Origin: Nocardiopsis sp. JB363
GTDB taxonomy: Bacteria > Actinomycetota > Actinomycetes > Streptosporangiales > Streptosporangiaceae
Direction of reading: 5' to 3'
Assembly (NCBI RefSeq): GCF_900143625.1
Contig: NZ_FRFF01000103.1
Coordinates: forward strand, 124,001-188,000
Length of the DNA: 64,000 nt
Shown: positions 51,164-59,254 of the stretch, piece by piece
How positions within the stretch are numbered: position 1 is the first letter of the stretch
How the letters are laid out: every line of letters begins with the position of its first letter
Position numbers and translations under genes: made by a program
The notes under the pieces: generated by a model
The model's database searches: none
What the model was told of the DNA's origin: nothing
What the model saw: only the letters and a program-made list of their open reading frames with translations

Positions 51164-52213
51164 ATGTCCCTCGTGCGTGCCTACACGGCCACCTCGCCGA
51201 ACGCGTCGCTGACGCCGGGCACCATCGAGCGCCGAGAACTCGGTCCCCAGGACGTTCTCATCGACATCGCCTACGCCGGTGTCTGCCATTCCGACCTCCA
51301 CGTCGTCCGTGGCGAATGGGGCGAGGTTCCCTACCCGCTGACCGCCGGGCACGAGATCGCCGGCATGGTCGCCGAGGTCGGACCCGATGTCACCCGGTAC
51401 CAGGTCGGTGACCGGGTCGGTGTGGGCTGCATGGTCGACTCCTGTCGAGAGTGCGCCCACTGCGAGGCCGGCGAAGAGCAGTACTGCCTGCGCGGCTGCA
51501 CCGACACCTACGCGGGCCTCGACCGCGACGGTTCGGTGACCCAAGGCGGCTATTCGGAGCGCATCGTGGTCGATGAGCGCTTCGTGCTGCGCGTCCCCGA
51601 TTCCATCCCGTTCGAGAGGGCCGCGCCGCTGCTGTGCGCGGGGATCACCACCTACTCACCGCTGCGCAGGTGGAACGCGGGCCCCGGTACGAAGGTCGCC
51701 GTGGTGGGCCTGGGCGGTCTGGGGCACATGGCGGTCAAGTTCGCCCACGCTCTCGGGGCGCAGGTGACGGTGTTCTCCCAGAACCTGAAGAAGTGGGAGG
51801 ACGGCCTGAGGTTCGGCGCCACCTATTACCACGCCACCGACGACCCCGCCGTCTTCGAGCTGTCGGCCGGCACCTTCGACCTCGTCATCAACACCGTCAG
51901 CGCCTCCATCGACCTGAACTCCTACCTGAACCTCCTGGCGGTGGACGGCACGCTCGTGAACGTGGGCGCCCCGCCCGAGCCGGCTCCGGTGAGCGTGTTC
52001 GGTCTCATCAACAACCGGCGTTCCCTCTCCGGGTCCAAGATCGGCGGGATCGCCCAGACCCAAGAGATGCTGGACTTCTGCGCCGAACACGGCATCGCCC
52101 CGCAGGTCGAGGTCATCTCCGTCGACCAGGTCAACGAGGCCTGGGAGCGCGTCCTGGCCTCGGATGTGCGGTACCGGTTCGTCATCGACATCGCCACCCT
52201 GCGCCGAGACTGA
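51164..52213 (+). CDS. Zinc-dependent alcohol dehydrogenase (AdhA/YahK/CAD type)
   Basis: 349 residues of the zinc MDR family, aldehyde-reductase/CAD branch. Catalytic-zinc Cys in GVCHSDLH, His-Glu in AGHEIAGMV, structural-zinc cysteines in [17 protein letters not shown], and cofactor motif [15 protein letters not shown]. The [10 protein letters not shown] region after strand 2 suggests NADPH. These enzymes reduce aldehydes to alcohols. ATG at 51164 follows TAAGGAGACCC. A second in-frame short ORF (MNP) precedes it. It converges on the membrane-protein gene, 10 bp away. Confidence 0.93.
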   Translation: MSLVRAYTATSPNASLTPGTIERRELGPQDVLIDIAYAGVCHSDLHVVRGEWGEVPYPLTAGHEIAGMVAEVGPDVTRYQVGDRVGVGCMVDSCRECAHCEAGEEQYCLRGCTDTYAGLDRDGSVTQGGYSERIVVDERFVLRVPDSIPFERAAPLLCAGITTYSPLRRWNAGPGTKVAVVGLGGLGHMAVKFAHALGAQVTVFSQNLKKWEDGLRFGATYYHATDDPAVFELSAGTFDLVINTVSASIDLNSYLNLLAVDGTLVNVGAPPEPAPVSVFGLINNRRSLSGSKIGGIAQTQEMLDFCAEHGIAPQVEVISVDQVNEAWERVLASDVRYRFVIDIATLRRD

Positions 52214-52223
52214 CCACCCGATG

Positions 52224-53264
52224 TCAGAGCCGGGGACCCCCGGTGATCTCCTCCGCCAAGGCGACGCCGTCACCTTCCTCTGCCGGACGCAGCAGGCCCA
52301 CCGATTCGCGCAGTCCCTCCAGACCGCCCTCCTCCCGTGACCGGATCTCCACGTAGACCCCCGGCCGCCACGCCACCCGCATGAGGTCGTTCGGGGGGAG
52401 GGTCTCGTTCCGCAGGATCACGACGGAGAGGCCGGCTTCCTCGGTCTCCTCGCAGGTGCGGTGATCGACGTCGCAGCCGTCTCGGAGTACGTCCGCGGGA
52501 GCCGATCCATCGTGATCGACGGTCGCGTCGGTGGCGAAGTCGGCCCAGGTGGTGACCTCGATCCGGTCGCCTTCGGGCGTCTCGTAGTCGACCTTGAGGA
52601 ATTCCTCCCGACGGTTCCAGGCCCGGACGGCGGACCATTCCTCGGACTCCACGAGGGCGACTTCGCCCGGATACTCGGAGAGAGTGCGCACCACGTCGTC
52701 GAACCTTTCCCGTTCCTCTCGCAAGTGGTTGTTCCAGTCCACCAACGCCCGCAGGAGGACCACGACGACGATGACCGCTACCGCCCATCGGAGCCGGTGG
52801 CCCCCTTCCCACATCACTGCGATCGGCACGGCCAGGGAGGTGAAGAGGGCGGCCCACAGGGCGGAGGCCAGGAACGATCCGAAGTCGGCGGAACCGAGCA
52901 GGGAGACCGTGACGATCAGTTGGAGATGGATCACGCCCACGGCCGCGACCATGAGGAACAGGATGGCGACCGGGCGAGCGAGGTCCACCCGCCGATACAG
53001 CCACAGCAAGAGCGGGAAACCGATGCCGGCCAGGGCCATCGAACCCAAGGCGAAGGCGGGGACCACCGATCCCGGGGAGTGGGAGGAGACCTCGTGGGCG
53101 GCTTCGAGCCCGGAGACCAGAACGGTCAGCGCGGGGCCGAGGAAGAGGAGGAACATGTAGGTTCCCCCGCCGACGAACAGGGCGGTGCCCGGACCACAAC
53201 CGGCGGGCGGGTCGCTGTACGGAGATGCATCGGACTCGGATGCTTCGGTCTTGGGGGAGTCCAC
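52224..53264 (-). CDS. Multi-pass membrane protein of unknown function
   Basis: 346 residues: a hydrophilic N-terminus, five hydrophobic segments (YMFLLFLGPALTVLVSGL to WAVAVIVVVVLLRALV), then a ~170-residue C-terminal, mostly acidic domain with EYPGEVALVESEEWSAVRAWN and two Cys (GCDVDHRTC). No family recognised. The GTG at 53264 is preceded by GAGGACGCC. It ends 10 bp from the dehydrogenase and begins 14 bp from the LysR stop, so the LysR and this gene may be co-transcribed. Confidence 0.65.
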   Translation of the reverse strand: MDSPKTEASESDASPYSDPPAGCGPGTALFVGGGTYMFLLFLGPALTVLVSGLEAAHEVSSHSPGSVVPAFALGSMALAGIGFPLLLWLYRRVDLARPVAILFLMVAAVGVIHLQLIVTVSLLGSADFGSFLASALWAALFTSLAVPIAVMWEGGHRLRWAVAVIVVVVLLRALVDWNNHLREERERFDDVVRTLSEYPGEVALVESEEWSAVRAWNRREEFLKVDYETPEGDRIEVTTWADFATDATVDHDGSAPADVLRDGCDVDHRTCEETEEAGLSVVILRNETLPPNDLMRVAWRPGVYVEIRSREEGGLEGLRESVGLLRPAEEGDGVALAEEITGGPRL

Positions 53265-53278
53265 GGTGAGGCGTCCTC

Positions 53279-54160
53279 TCACGGAAGGGTTCTGTGCGGC
53301 GGTGCGGTGTCGTGGAGCTCGGCCGCTGAGCGGACGAGTGAGGCGACCGCCGGTGAGCGGCTGTTCGGCGGCCATGCGATCACCGTGGTGACGTTCGGCG
53401 CGTCGACGACTGGAACAGCGACGTGATCGGGCCACTGCCAGGCACGACTGGAGGCGGGGATGACGAGTAGCGTCCTGCCGAGCGCCACGAGCTGAGCGAG
53501 CTGTGACTGGGTGTGCACCTCCGGACCGGGCCCCTCCGGGTAGGACCCGTCGAGCCGGGGCCATCGAGCGATCGGTAGATTCGGCACATCGCTGACCTCC
53601 GCCAACGTGAGCCGCTCGTGTGAGGCGAGCGGATGTTCCGCGGGAAGGAGCGCGACCTGGCCCTCGACCAGGAGATCCTCGGTATCGAATCCCGCGAGAT
53701 CATCGAAGGGCCGGTGCATGAGTGCCACGTCGGCGCTCCCGTCGCGGAGCAGCCCGGCCTGCTCACCGACCTCGCAAAGAAGGATCTCGACCGGTGCCGC
53801 GTCGGGTTCGCTCGCGATCGCGTCGAGGAGCCGCCGCAAGAGCGTATGAGACGCCCCTGCCTTCGTCACGAGCACGAGCGGCCGCTTCGAGTCACCGGCA
53901 CGCCGCGTCCGACGCCCAACGGCCGCGACCGCGTCGAGGGCCACCCCGGCCTCGCGGAGCATCACCTTGCCGGCGTCGGTGAGCGCCACGCCACGACGGT
54001 CCCGGTCGAGGAGCAGGACACCGAGCCGCTGCTCCAACTGGCGAATCGCGCGCGAGAGCGGTGGTTGTGCGATTCCGAGCCGAACGGCCGCGCGTCCGAA
54101 GTGCAGTTCCTCGGCGACGGCGACGAAGTAGCGGAGCTCACGGGTCTCAAGATCATGCAC
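53279..54160 (-). CDS. LysR-family transcriptional regulator
   Basis: 293 residues, HTH at ~5-65 (LETRELRYFVAVAEELHFGRAAVRLGIAQPPLSRAIRQLE), then the effector domain (PLVLVTKAGASHTLLRRLLDAI ... LPAEHPLASHERLTL). The LHFGRAA...QPPLSRAI pattern is that of the BenM/CatR-like branch. It is divergent from an SDR gene with a perfect LysR box between, so it most likely controls that SDR. GTG at 54160. Confidence 0.92.
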   Translation of the reverse strand: MHDLETRELRYFVAVAEELHFGRAAVRLGIAQPPLSRAIRQLEQRLGVLLLDRDRRGVALTDAGKVMLREAGVALDAVAAVGRRTRRAGDSKRPLVLVTKAGASHTLLRRLLDAIASEPDAAPVEILLCEVGEQAGLLRDGSADVALMHRPFDDLAGFDTEDLLVEGQVALLPAEHPLASHERLTLAEVSDVPNLPIARWPRLDGSYPEGPGPEVHTQSQLAQLVALGRTLLVIPASSRAWQWPDHVAVPVVDAPNVTTVIAWPPNSRSPAVASLVRSAAELHDTAPPHRTLP

Positions 54161-54176
54161 GGACGCAGCCTACCGC

Positions 54177-54197
54177 CTGATACCCGGTGAGTATCAG
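54177..54197. promoter_or_regulatory. LysR box (CTGATAC-N7-GTATCAG)
   Basis: Perfect 7-bp inverted arms separated by 7 bp, containing the ATAC-N7-GTAT T-N11-A core, in the 82-bp gap between the LysR and SDR genes. Confidence 0.8.
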
Positions 54198-54242
54198 AGC
54201 CTACTGAAGCGATCTTGGACAGCGAGCGCGCGGCTCGCGAGC

Positions 54243-54968
54243 ATGGATCGTGTGAACGATACGAAGACCGCGCTGATCACCGGCGCGAACAAGGGAATCG
54301 GCTTTGCCATCGCACGGGGCCTCGGGGCGATCGGTTTCACGGTCGCCGTGGGCGCCCGCGACGACGTCAGGCGTAAGGAGGCTGTCGAGCGTCTGCGCGC
54401 AGCAGGCATCGACGCGTTCGGGGTCGCTCTTGACGTCACCTCTGAGGACAGCGTCGTCGGGGCGGCGGCGATTATCGAGCAGAAGACAGGACGGCTCGAC
54501 GTACTCGTCAACAACGCGGGCATCTCCGGCCGAACCGACCATGGCGCGCAGGACCCGACCACGCTCGACCTCGACGTCGTCCGTGCCGTGCTGGACACCA
54601 ACGTGTTCGGGGCCGTCCGGGTGACGAACGCGATGCTCCCGCTGTTGCGGCGCGCGGAGTCGCCGCGCATCGTGAACATGTCGAGCAACATGGGCTCGTT
54701 GACGCTGCGGACCGGTCCGATCCTGGCCGCCTACGCGTCATCGAAGACCATGCTCAACGGCATCACGGCTCAGTACGCTCGCCGATTCGCCGACACGAAC
54801 GTCATCGTGAACGCGGGCTGCCCCGGCTACGTCGCGACGGACTTCACCGGCTTCAACGCCCCGCGGACGCCCGAGCAGGGCGCCGCGATCGCGATCCGAC
54901 TCGCCACCTTGCCTGATGACGGGCCGCGCGGCGGCTTCTTCGACGATGAGGGCGTTGTCCCCTGGTGA
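54243..54968 (+). CDS. Short-chain dehydrogenase/reductase
   Basis: 241 residues of a classical SDR, carbonyl-reductase-like: TALITGANKGIGFAIARGL, LDVLVNNAGISG, catalytic Ser in IVNMSSNMGSL, and AYASSKTMLNG (YxxxK), ending GPRGGFFDDEGVVPW. The GANKGIGF start suggests the carbonyl reductase group using NADPH. Codon use here is slightly less uniform than in the neighbours, possibly indicating transfer together with the LysR gene. ATG at 54243; a GTG at 54252 is possible. Confidence 0.92.
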   Translation: MDRVNDTKTALITGANKGIGFAIARGLGAIGFTVAVGARDDVRRKEAVERLRAAGIDAFGVALDVTSEDSVVGAAAIIEQKTGRLDVLVNNAGISGRTDHGAQDPTTLDLDVVRAVLDTNVFGAVRVTNAMLPLLRRAESPRIVNMSSNMGSLTLRTGPILAAYASSKTMLNGITAQYARRFADTNVIVNAGCPGYVATDFTGFNAPRTPEQGAAIAIRLATLPDDGPRGGFFDDEGVVPW

Positions 54969-55054
54969 CGTGGACGGGTGAGCCGGTTCGGTGTGCTGGG
55001 CCTGATCGGTAGCGGTGTCCGTGCCGGTCGCCTCGGCAGCACCTCCGCGGCGAC

Positions 55055-55093
55055 GAGCAGGACCGCACCTCTCTCAGAGGTACGGTCCTGCTC
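55055..55093. terminator. Long bidirectional terminator
   Basis: An 11-bp stem (55055-55065 with 55083-55093), one mismatch, then a 6-bp stem (55067-55072 with 55076-55081) and a 3-nt loop, between convergent SDR and DUF892 genes. Confidence 0.8.
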
Positions 55094-55113
55094 CTACTCG
55101 TGTGTCGTCGTGC

Positions 55114-55605
55114 CTATCCGTCATGCTCGGCTGCGGCGAGCGACGACCGCACGGTGCGCGGAAGCTTTTCCTCCAGGAAGCGCGCCATGGCCTCTTCCTC
55201 CCGGAGAACGAGGGTCAGCTTGCCGGCGATCGCCTCCTCACCGAGGCTGCGGGACGCCTCGATCAACGCCTTGTAGCAGGCGATCTCGAAGTGTTCGACC
55301 GCGTAGTCGGCGAGCGCGTTCTTGACCATCGTGTCCTTCGCCGGCTTGTTCGCCATGCCCTGGAGGGCTCCGAACATGTTGGCGAAGGCGTTCTTCGATC
55401 CGGAGACCTTGCCACCGAGTGACTCGACACATCCCTTGACGACCTCGGCCTGACCGCGCGTCTCCTCGATGTGCTGCTGGATCCGGGCATGCACCTCGGG
55501 ATCTCCCTCGACGTCCTTGACATGCCGTTCCAGGGTCTCCTCCAACGCCTGCTCCATCGCGTAGGCGTCGTTGAGCCAATTGATCAGCTGAGTCCTGCTG
55601 CTCAC
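55114..55605 (-). CDS. DUF892 (YciE/YciF-like) ferritin-like protein
   Basis: 163 residues, four helices of the DUF892/YciF ferritin-like fold: LINWLNDAYAMEQALEETLERHVKDVEG, HIEETRGQAEVVKGCVESLGG, DYAVEHFEIACYKALIEAS and LTLVLREEEAMARFLEE. Glu/His positions fit a dimetal site. Such proteins accompany oxidative or osmotic stress responses. GTG at 55605, preceded by GGGGGAA. Alone, with a shared terminator downstream and the arsenic locus upstream. Confidence 0.85.
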   Translation of the reverse strand: MSSRTQLINWLNDAYAMEQALEETLERHVKDVEGDPEVHARIQQHIEETRGQAEVVKGCVESLGGKVSGSKNAFANMFGALQGMANKPAKDTMVKNALADYAVEHFEIACYKALIEASRSLGEEAIAGKLTLVLREEEAMARFLEEKLPRTVRSSLAAAEHDG

Positions 55606-55737
55606 AGTGCTTCCCCCATGCTCTGTGTTGCGGGCTCTGTCAAGAACTACGGCTACCCGACGCCAAAGAACGGCAAACAGCACCAAAACGATGCCTCAGC
55701 GGAAAGCCGTCTCTGTCGGATCCGGCCGCTCGAACGG

Positions 55738-56148
55738 TCAGTGCGAAAGCAGCTCTCCCATGAGTTCTTCGACGCGCTCGCGGATGTCGTCGCGGATGGG
55801 GCGGACGGCCGCCACACCCTGTCCGGCGGGATCGGGAAGCTCCCAGTCGAGGTAGCGCTTGCCGGGGAAGATCGGGCAGGTGTCGCCGCAACCCATGGTC
55901 ACGCACACGTCGGAGGCCTCGACCGCGTCGACGGTGAGGATTTTGGGGTTCTGATCAGTGATGTCGATCCCTACCTCGGCCATGGCCTCGATCACCGCGG
56001 GGTTGAGCGTGTCCGCAGGTGCTGAGCCCGCCGAACGGACCTCGATCCGTCCCTGGGAGAGGTGGCGCAGCCAGCCGGCGGCCATCTGGGAGCGTCCGGC
56101 GTTGTGCACGCACACGAACAGGACGGAGGGCTTGGCGTTGTCGGTCAT
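55738..56148 (-). CDS. arsC: Arsenate reductase, low-molecular-weight phosphatase type
   Basis: 136 residues: phosphatase loop FVCVHNAGRSQMAAGWL (CX5R), SAGSAPADTLNP, and DVCVTMGCGDTCPIFPGKRYLDWELPDPAG with further Cys residues. These are the marks of thiol-dependent arsenate reductases (ArsC/arsenate-mycothiol transferase family). It reduces arsenate to arsenite for export by the Acr3 protein encoded on the other strand. ATG at 56148, 53 bp from the arsR start, sharing its operator region. Confidence 0.93.
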   Translation of the reverse strand: MTDNAKPSVLFVCVHNAGRSQMAAGWLRHLSQGRIEVRSAGSAPADTLNPAVIEAMAEVGIDITDQNPKILTVDAVEASDVCVTMGCGDTCPIFPGKRYLDWELPDPAGQGVAAVRPIRDDIRERVEELMGELLSH

Positions 56149-56192
56149 GGCGGGTCTCTACTTCGTTTCGGTGGGTCAGGCGCGGGAGATAG

Positions 56193-56210
56193 CATCAGTC
56201 TATGCTGATG
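56193..56210. promoter_or_regulatory. ArsR operator overlapping the arsR start
   Basis: CATCAG-TCTATG-CTGATG is a perfect inverted repeat that covers the arsR ATG (56202). It lies between arsC and arsR, so ArsR bound here would block both transcripts. It also suggests the arsR mRNA is leaderless. Confidence 0.65.
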
Positions 56211-56513
56211 TCAGTCGATTCTGATGTGATGAAGGTGTTGGCCGATCCGCTTCGGATACGGATCGTGTCCCTGCTCGCCCACGAGACCCTGTGCACCACC
56301 CACCTGATGGAGGAGACCGGGGCCCGCCAGACGAACCTGTCCAACCACCTGCGTCTGCTGCGCGAGGCCGGGGTGGTGGAGACCGAACCCTGCGGCCGGT
56401 TCACCTACTACCGGCTACGTCCTCAGGTCCTGGAATCCCTCTCCGAAGGGCTGGCCGGCCTGGCTGCCACCGCCCGCTCCACCGACGCCGCCCAGAACCG
56501 GAGGCCCTGCTGA
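56202..56513 (+). CDS. arsR: ArsR/SmtB-family metalloregulator
   Basis: 103 residues with a winged-helix ArsR domain: VMKVLADPLRIRIVSLLAHETLCTTHLMEETGARQTNLSNHLRLLREAGVVETEPCGRFTYYRL. Cys are at LCTTHL, in the recognition region, and at TEPCG, with a third at the very C-terminus (RRPC). The three may form an As(III) site. Starts at ATG 56202 inside its own operator. Its stop overlaps the acr3 start (TGATG), so regulator and exporter are translated together. Confidence 0.92.
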   Translation: MLMSVDSDVMKVLADPLRIRIVSLLAHETLCTTHLMEETGARQTNLSNHLRLLREAGVVETEPCGRFTYYRLRPQVLESLSEGLAGLAATARSTDAAQNRRPC

Positions 56514-57595
56514 TGAGCAGTCCCCAGAACACCACGGCCCCCGAGTCTTCCGTGGCCGCACGGATGTCCACCTTGGACCGGTTCCTGGCGGTGTGGATTC
56601 TGTTGGCCATGGCCGTCGGATTGGGTCTGGGCCGCCTGGTTCCGGGTCTGAACGAACTCCTGGCCGCCCTGGAGATTGGCGGAATCTCCCTGCCCATCGC
56701 CCTGGGCCTGTTGGTCATGATGTATCCCGTGCTGGCCAAGGTCCGCTACGACCGCTTGGACACCGTCACCGGTGACCGGCGCCTGCTGATCTCCTCCCTG
56801 GTGATCAACTGGCTCGTCGGCCCGGCCGTGATGTTCGCGCTGGCCTGGATCTTTTTGGCGGACCTGCCCGAGTACCGCACCGGGCTGATCATCGTCGGTC
56901 TGGCCCGCTGTATCGCGATGATCATCATCTGGAACGACCTGGCCGGTGGTCATCGCGAGGCGACCGCCGTGCTGGTGGCGCTCAACTCCGTCTTCCAGGT
57001 TCTGCTGTTCGGTGTCCTGGGCTGGTTCTACCTGGACCTTCTGCCCGGATGGCTGGGCCTGGACACCGGCGGGCTGGACGTCTCGCCGTGGTTGATCGCC
57101 TTGAACGTGGTGGTCTTCCTCGGCATCCCGCTGGTGGCCGGCTTCCTCACCCGCACACTCGGTGAGAAGAAGATGGGCCGCGAGCGCTACGAGTCGAACT
57201 TCCTACCCCGGATCGGCCCGTGGGCGCTGTACGGGCTGCTGTTCACCATCGTGCTGCTCTTCGCCCTGCAAGGGGACCGCATCACCAGTCAACCGCTGGA
57301 CGTGGCCCGCATCGCCGTGCCGCTGTTGGCCTACTTCGTCATCATGTGGTTCGGCACCTTCGCCTTCGCCAAGGCGATCGGGATGGACTACGACCGCACC
57401 GCCACGCTGGCCTTCACCGCGGCGGGAAACAACTTCGAGCTGGCCATCGCGGTCGCGATCGCGACCTTCGGGGTCACCTCGGGGCAAGCCCTGGCGGGGG
57501 TGGTGGGGCCGCTCATCGAGGTCCCGATCCTGGTCGCGTTGGTGTACGTGTCCCTGGCCTGGCGCAAACGCTTCCTCCCCGAACGCCGGGGTTGA
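56513..57595 (+). CDS. acr3: Acr3-family arsenite efflux permease
   Basis: 360 residues, ten hydrophobic segments. Acr3 signature stretches: LDRFLAVWILLAMAVGLGLGRLVPG, LPIALGLLVMMYPVLAKVRYD, GLARCIAMIIIWNDLAGGHRE (with the conserved Cys of helix 4) and AFTAAGNNFELAIAVAIATFG. It exports arsenite from the cell. Overlap with arsR gives coupled expression. It converges with the flavoprotein gene; no terminator stands out in the 114 bp between. Confidence 0.94.
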   Translation: MSSPQNTTAPESSVAARMSTLDRFLAVWILLAMAVGLGLGRLVPGLNELLAALEIGGISLPIALGLLVMMYPVLAKVRYDRLDTVTGDRRLLISSLVINWLVGPAVMFALAWIFLADLPEYRTGLIIVGLARCIAMIIIWNDLAGGHREATAVLVALNSVFQVLLFGVLGWFYLDLLPGWLGLDTGGLDVSPWLIALNVVVFLGIPLVAGFLTRTLGEKKMGRERYESNFLPRIGPWALYGLLFTIVLLFALQGDRITSQPLDVARIAVPLLAYFVIMWFGTFAFAKAIGMDYDRTATLAFTAAGNNFELAIAVAIATFGVTSGQALAGVVGPLIEVPILVALVYVSLAWRKRFLPERRG

Positions 57596-57709
57596 CCGAG
57601 GCGAAGGTCACCGGAGCCCGGACGGCCAGGCTCGCCCGGGCCACCCCGCCGAAGACGCGATCGGTCAGCGGTGTCACGTCCGCTGGGCCGGTTCGGTCGA
57701 CTCGACCTC

Positions 57710-59161
57710 CTACGAAGAGGAACCCCCACAGCAGCCGCCGGCCCGGACGGGTTCGACCGATACGGGCGTCACCTCCTGGGCAGGAGAGAGCACCGGAACG
57801 TCGGCGATCGTCGGATCACCACAGCAACCGCTCTCCTCGACCGCGTCCTCCCGGCCTGTCTCGGCTGAGGGTTCCGCGTCACAGCAGCCGCTGTCCTGGG
57901 TGTCGCCGGGTGCGTCGAACAAGCCGGCACCGCCGCACACACCCGTCTCGGGCAGTGTCAGCTCGACCCGGGCCGCGGCCTCGTGGTCCCCTGCCAGGTG
58001 GGCGGCGATGCTGCGCACCTGCTCGAACCCGGTCAGGGCCAGGAACGTGGGCGCGCGGCCGTAGGACTTCATCCCCGCGAGGAAGAAATTCCGCTCGGGG
58101 TGGGACAGCTCGGCTACCCCGTGCGGGTAGACCGTGCCGCAGGAGTGCGCGTTGGGGTCGATCAGCGGAGCCAGCGCCATCGGCGCCTGCAAGGTGGCGT
58201 CCAAGCCCAATCGGATCTCGGAGAGGAAGGACAGTTCGGGCCGGAACCCGGTCAGTGCCACCACCTCCTCCACCGGTTCCAGAGCGCGCCTGTCGTCGTC
58301 GACCAGGACCACGGCCCCCGCGGCGGAGCGCAGCTCGGCGGTACGAAAGCCGGTCACCACCTCGATGCGGCCGGCCTCCACCGCGGACCGGGCTCGGCTC
58401 CCCAGTGCGCCGCGCTGCGCGAGTTGGTCGGCGGAGCCGCCGCCGAAGGCATCGCCCACCTGCCCGCGGCGCAGCACCCACACGATCCGGGTGCCCGGTT
58501 CTTGCTCGGCCAGGTCGGCCAGGGCCACCAGAGCGGTCAAGGCCGAATGCCCCCTGCCGACCACGGCGGTGCGACGGCCCGCGTACCGATCCCGTACGGC
58601 CGGGTCGGTGAGGTCGGGTGCGCGGTGGGAGACATGATCGGCGGCCTCGTCCTCGCCCACGGCCGGCAGGCCGTCGCCACCGACCGGGTTGGGGGTGGAC
58701 CAGGTGCCCGAGGCGTCGATGACCGCACTGGCCAGGACACGCTCCTGCCCGGCGGCGGTGCGCACTCGGACGGTGAAGGGCCGCTCCTCGCGCTCCGCGT
58801 CGACCACCCGGTCACGACCCAGACGGCTGACCCCCACGACCTCGGTACCGAAACGCACGCGTTTCCCCAGAGCCTCGGCGAGCGGCACCAGGTAGGCGGC
58901 CACCCACTCCGCGCCGGTCGGGTAGACAGCGTCGTCCGGGCGTTGCCGGCCGGTCGCGGTGAGCAGCTTCTCGGCGGCAGGGTCCACCAGGTCACGCCAC
59001 ATCGAGAAGAGCCGCACGTGTCCCCACTCGGCCACGGCCGCTCCCGCCCCCGGACCTTTCTCCAGGACCAGGACCGGTAGTCCGCGTTCGGTCAGCTCCG
59101 CCGCTGCCGCCAGGCCCACAGGGCCCGCACCGATCACCACGACGGGGTATTCCTCGGTCAT
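57710..59161 (-). CDS. FAD-dependent oxidoreductase with C-terminal Cys-Cys pairs (arsenic-associated)
   Basis: 483 residues. FAD loop VVVIGAGPVGLAAAAELTERG at the N-terminus, a second dinucleotide loop TAVVGRGHSALTALVAL, and HPERNFFLAGMKSYGRAPTFL near the C-terminus, the plan of flavin monooxygenase-like ArsO proteins. The last ~55 residues hold three Cys-Cys pairs (SGCCDAE, SGCCGDP, GGCCGGSSS), probably As(III)- or metal-binding. The ATG at 59161 follows GAAGGAG. Divergent from the ArsR-ArsN fusion across a long palindrome. It may oxidise organic or inorganic arsenic. Confidence 0.87.
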   Translation of the reverse strand: MTEEYPVVVIGAGPVGLAAAAELTERGLPVLVLEKGPGAGAAVAEWGHVRLFSMWRDLVDPAAEKLLTATGRQRPDDAVYPTGAEWVAAYLVPLAEALGKRVRFGTEVVGVSRLGRDRVVDAEREERPFTVRVRTAAGQERVLASAVIDASGTWSTPNPVGGDGLPAVGEDEAADHVSHRAPDLTDPAVRDRYAGRRTAVVGRGHSALTALVALADLAEQEPGTRIVWVLRRGQVGDAFGGGSADQLAQRGALGSRARSAVEAGRIEVVTGFRTAELRSAAGAVVLVDDDRRALEPVEEVVALTGFRPELSFLSEIRLGLDATLQAPMALAPLIDPNAHSCGTVYPHGVAELSHPERNFFLAGMKSYGRAPTFLALTGFEQVRSIAAHLAGDHEAAARVELTLPETGVCGGAGLFDAPGDTQDSGCCDAEPSAETGREDAVEESGCCGDPTIADVPVLSPAQEVTPVSVEPVRAGGCCGGSSS

Positions 59162-59201
59162 GTCCCACTCCTTCATCGACTGCCGTCTATGGAGTGAGAC
59201 T

Positions 59202-59247
59202 TTATCGATGAGGATCTATGGACGCAACCATAGATCGTCATCGATAA
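59202..59247. promoter_or_regulatory. 46-bp near-perfect palindrome between divergent arsenic genes
   Basis: Arms 59202-59221 and 59228-59247 match in 19 of 20 positions around a 6-nt centre (ACGCAA). It is A/T-richer than the surroundings and lies 8-53 bp upstream of the ArsR-ArsN start. The likely operator of that fusion regulator, possibly two ArsR sites. Confidence 0.85.
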
Positions 59248-59254
59248 TGAAGAC

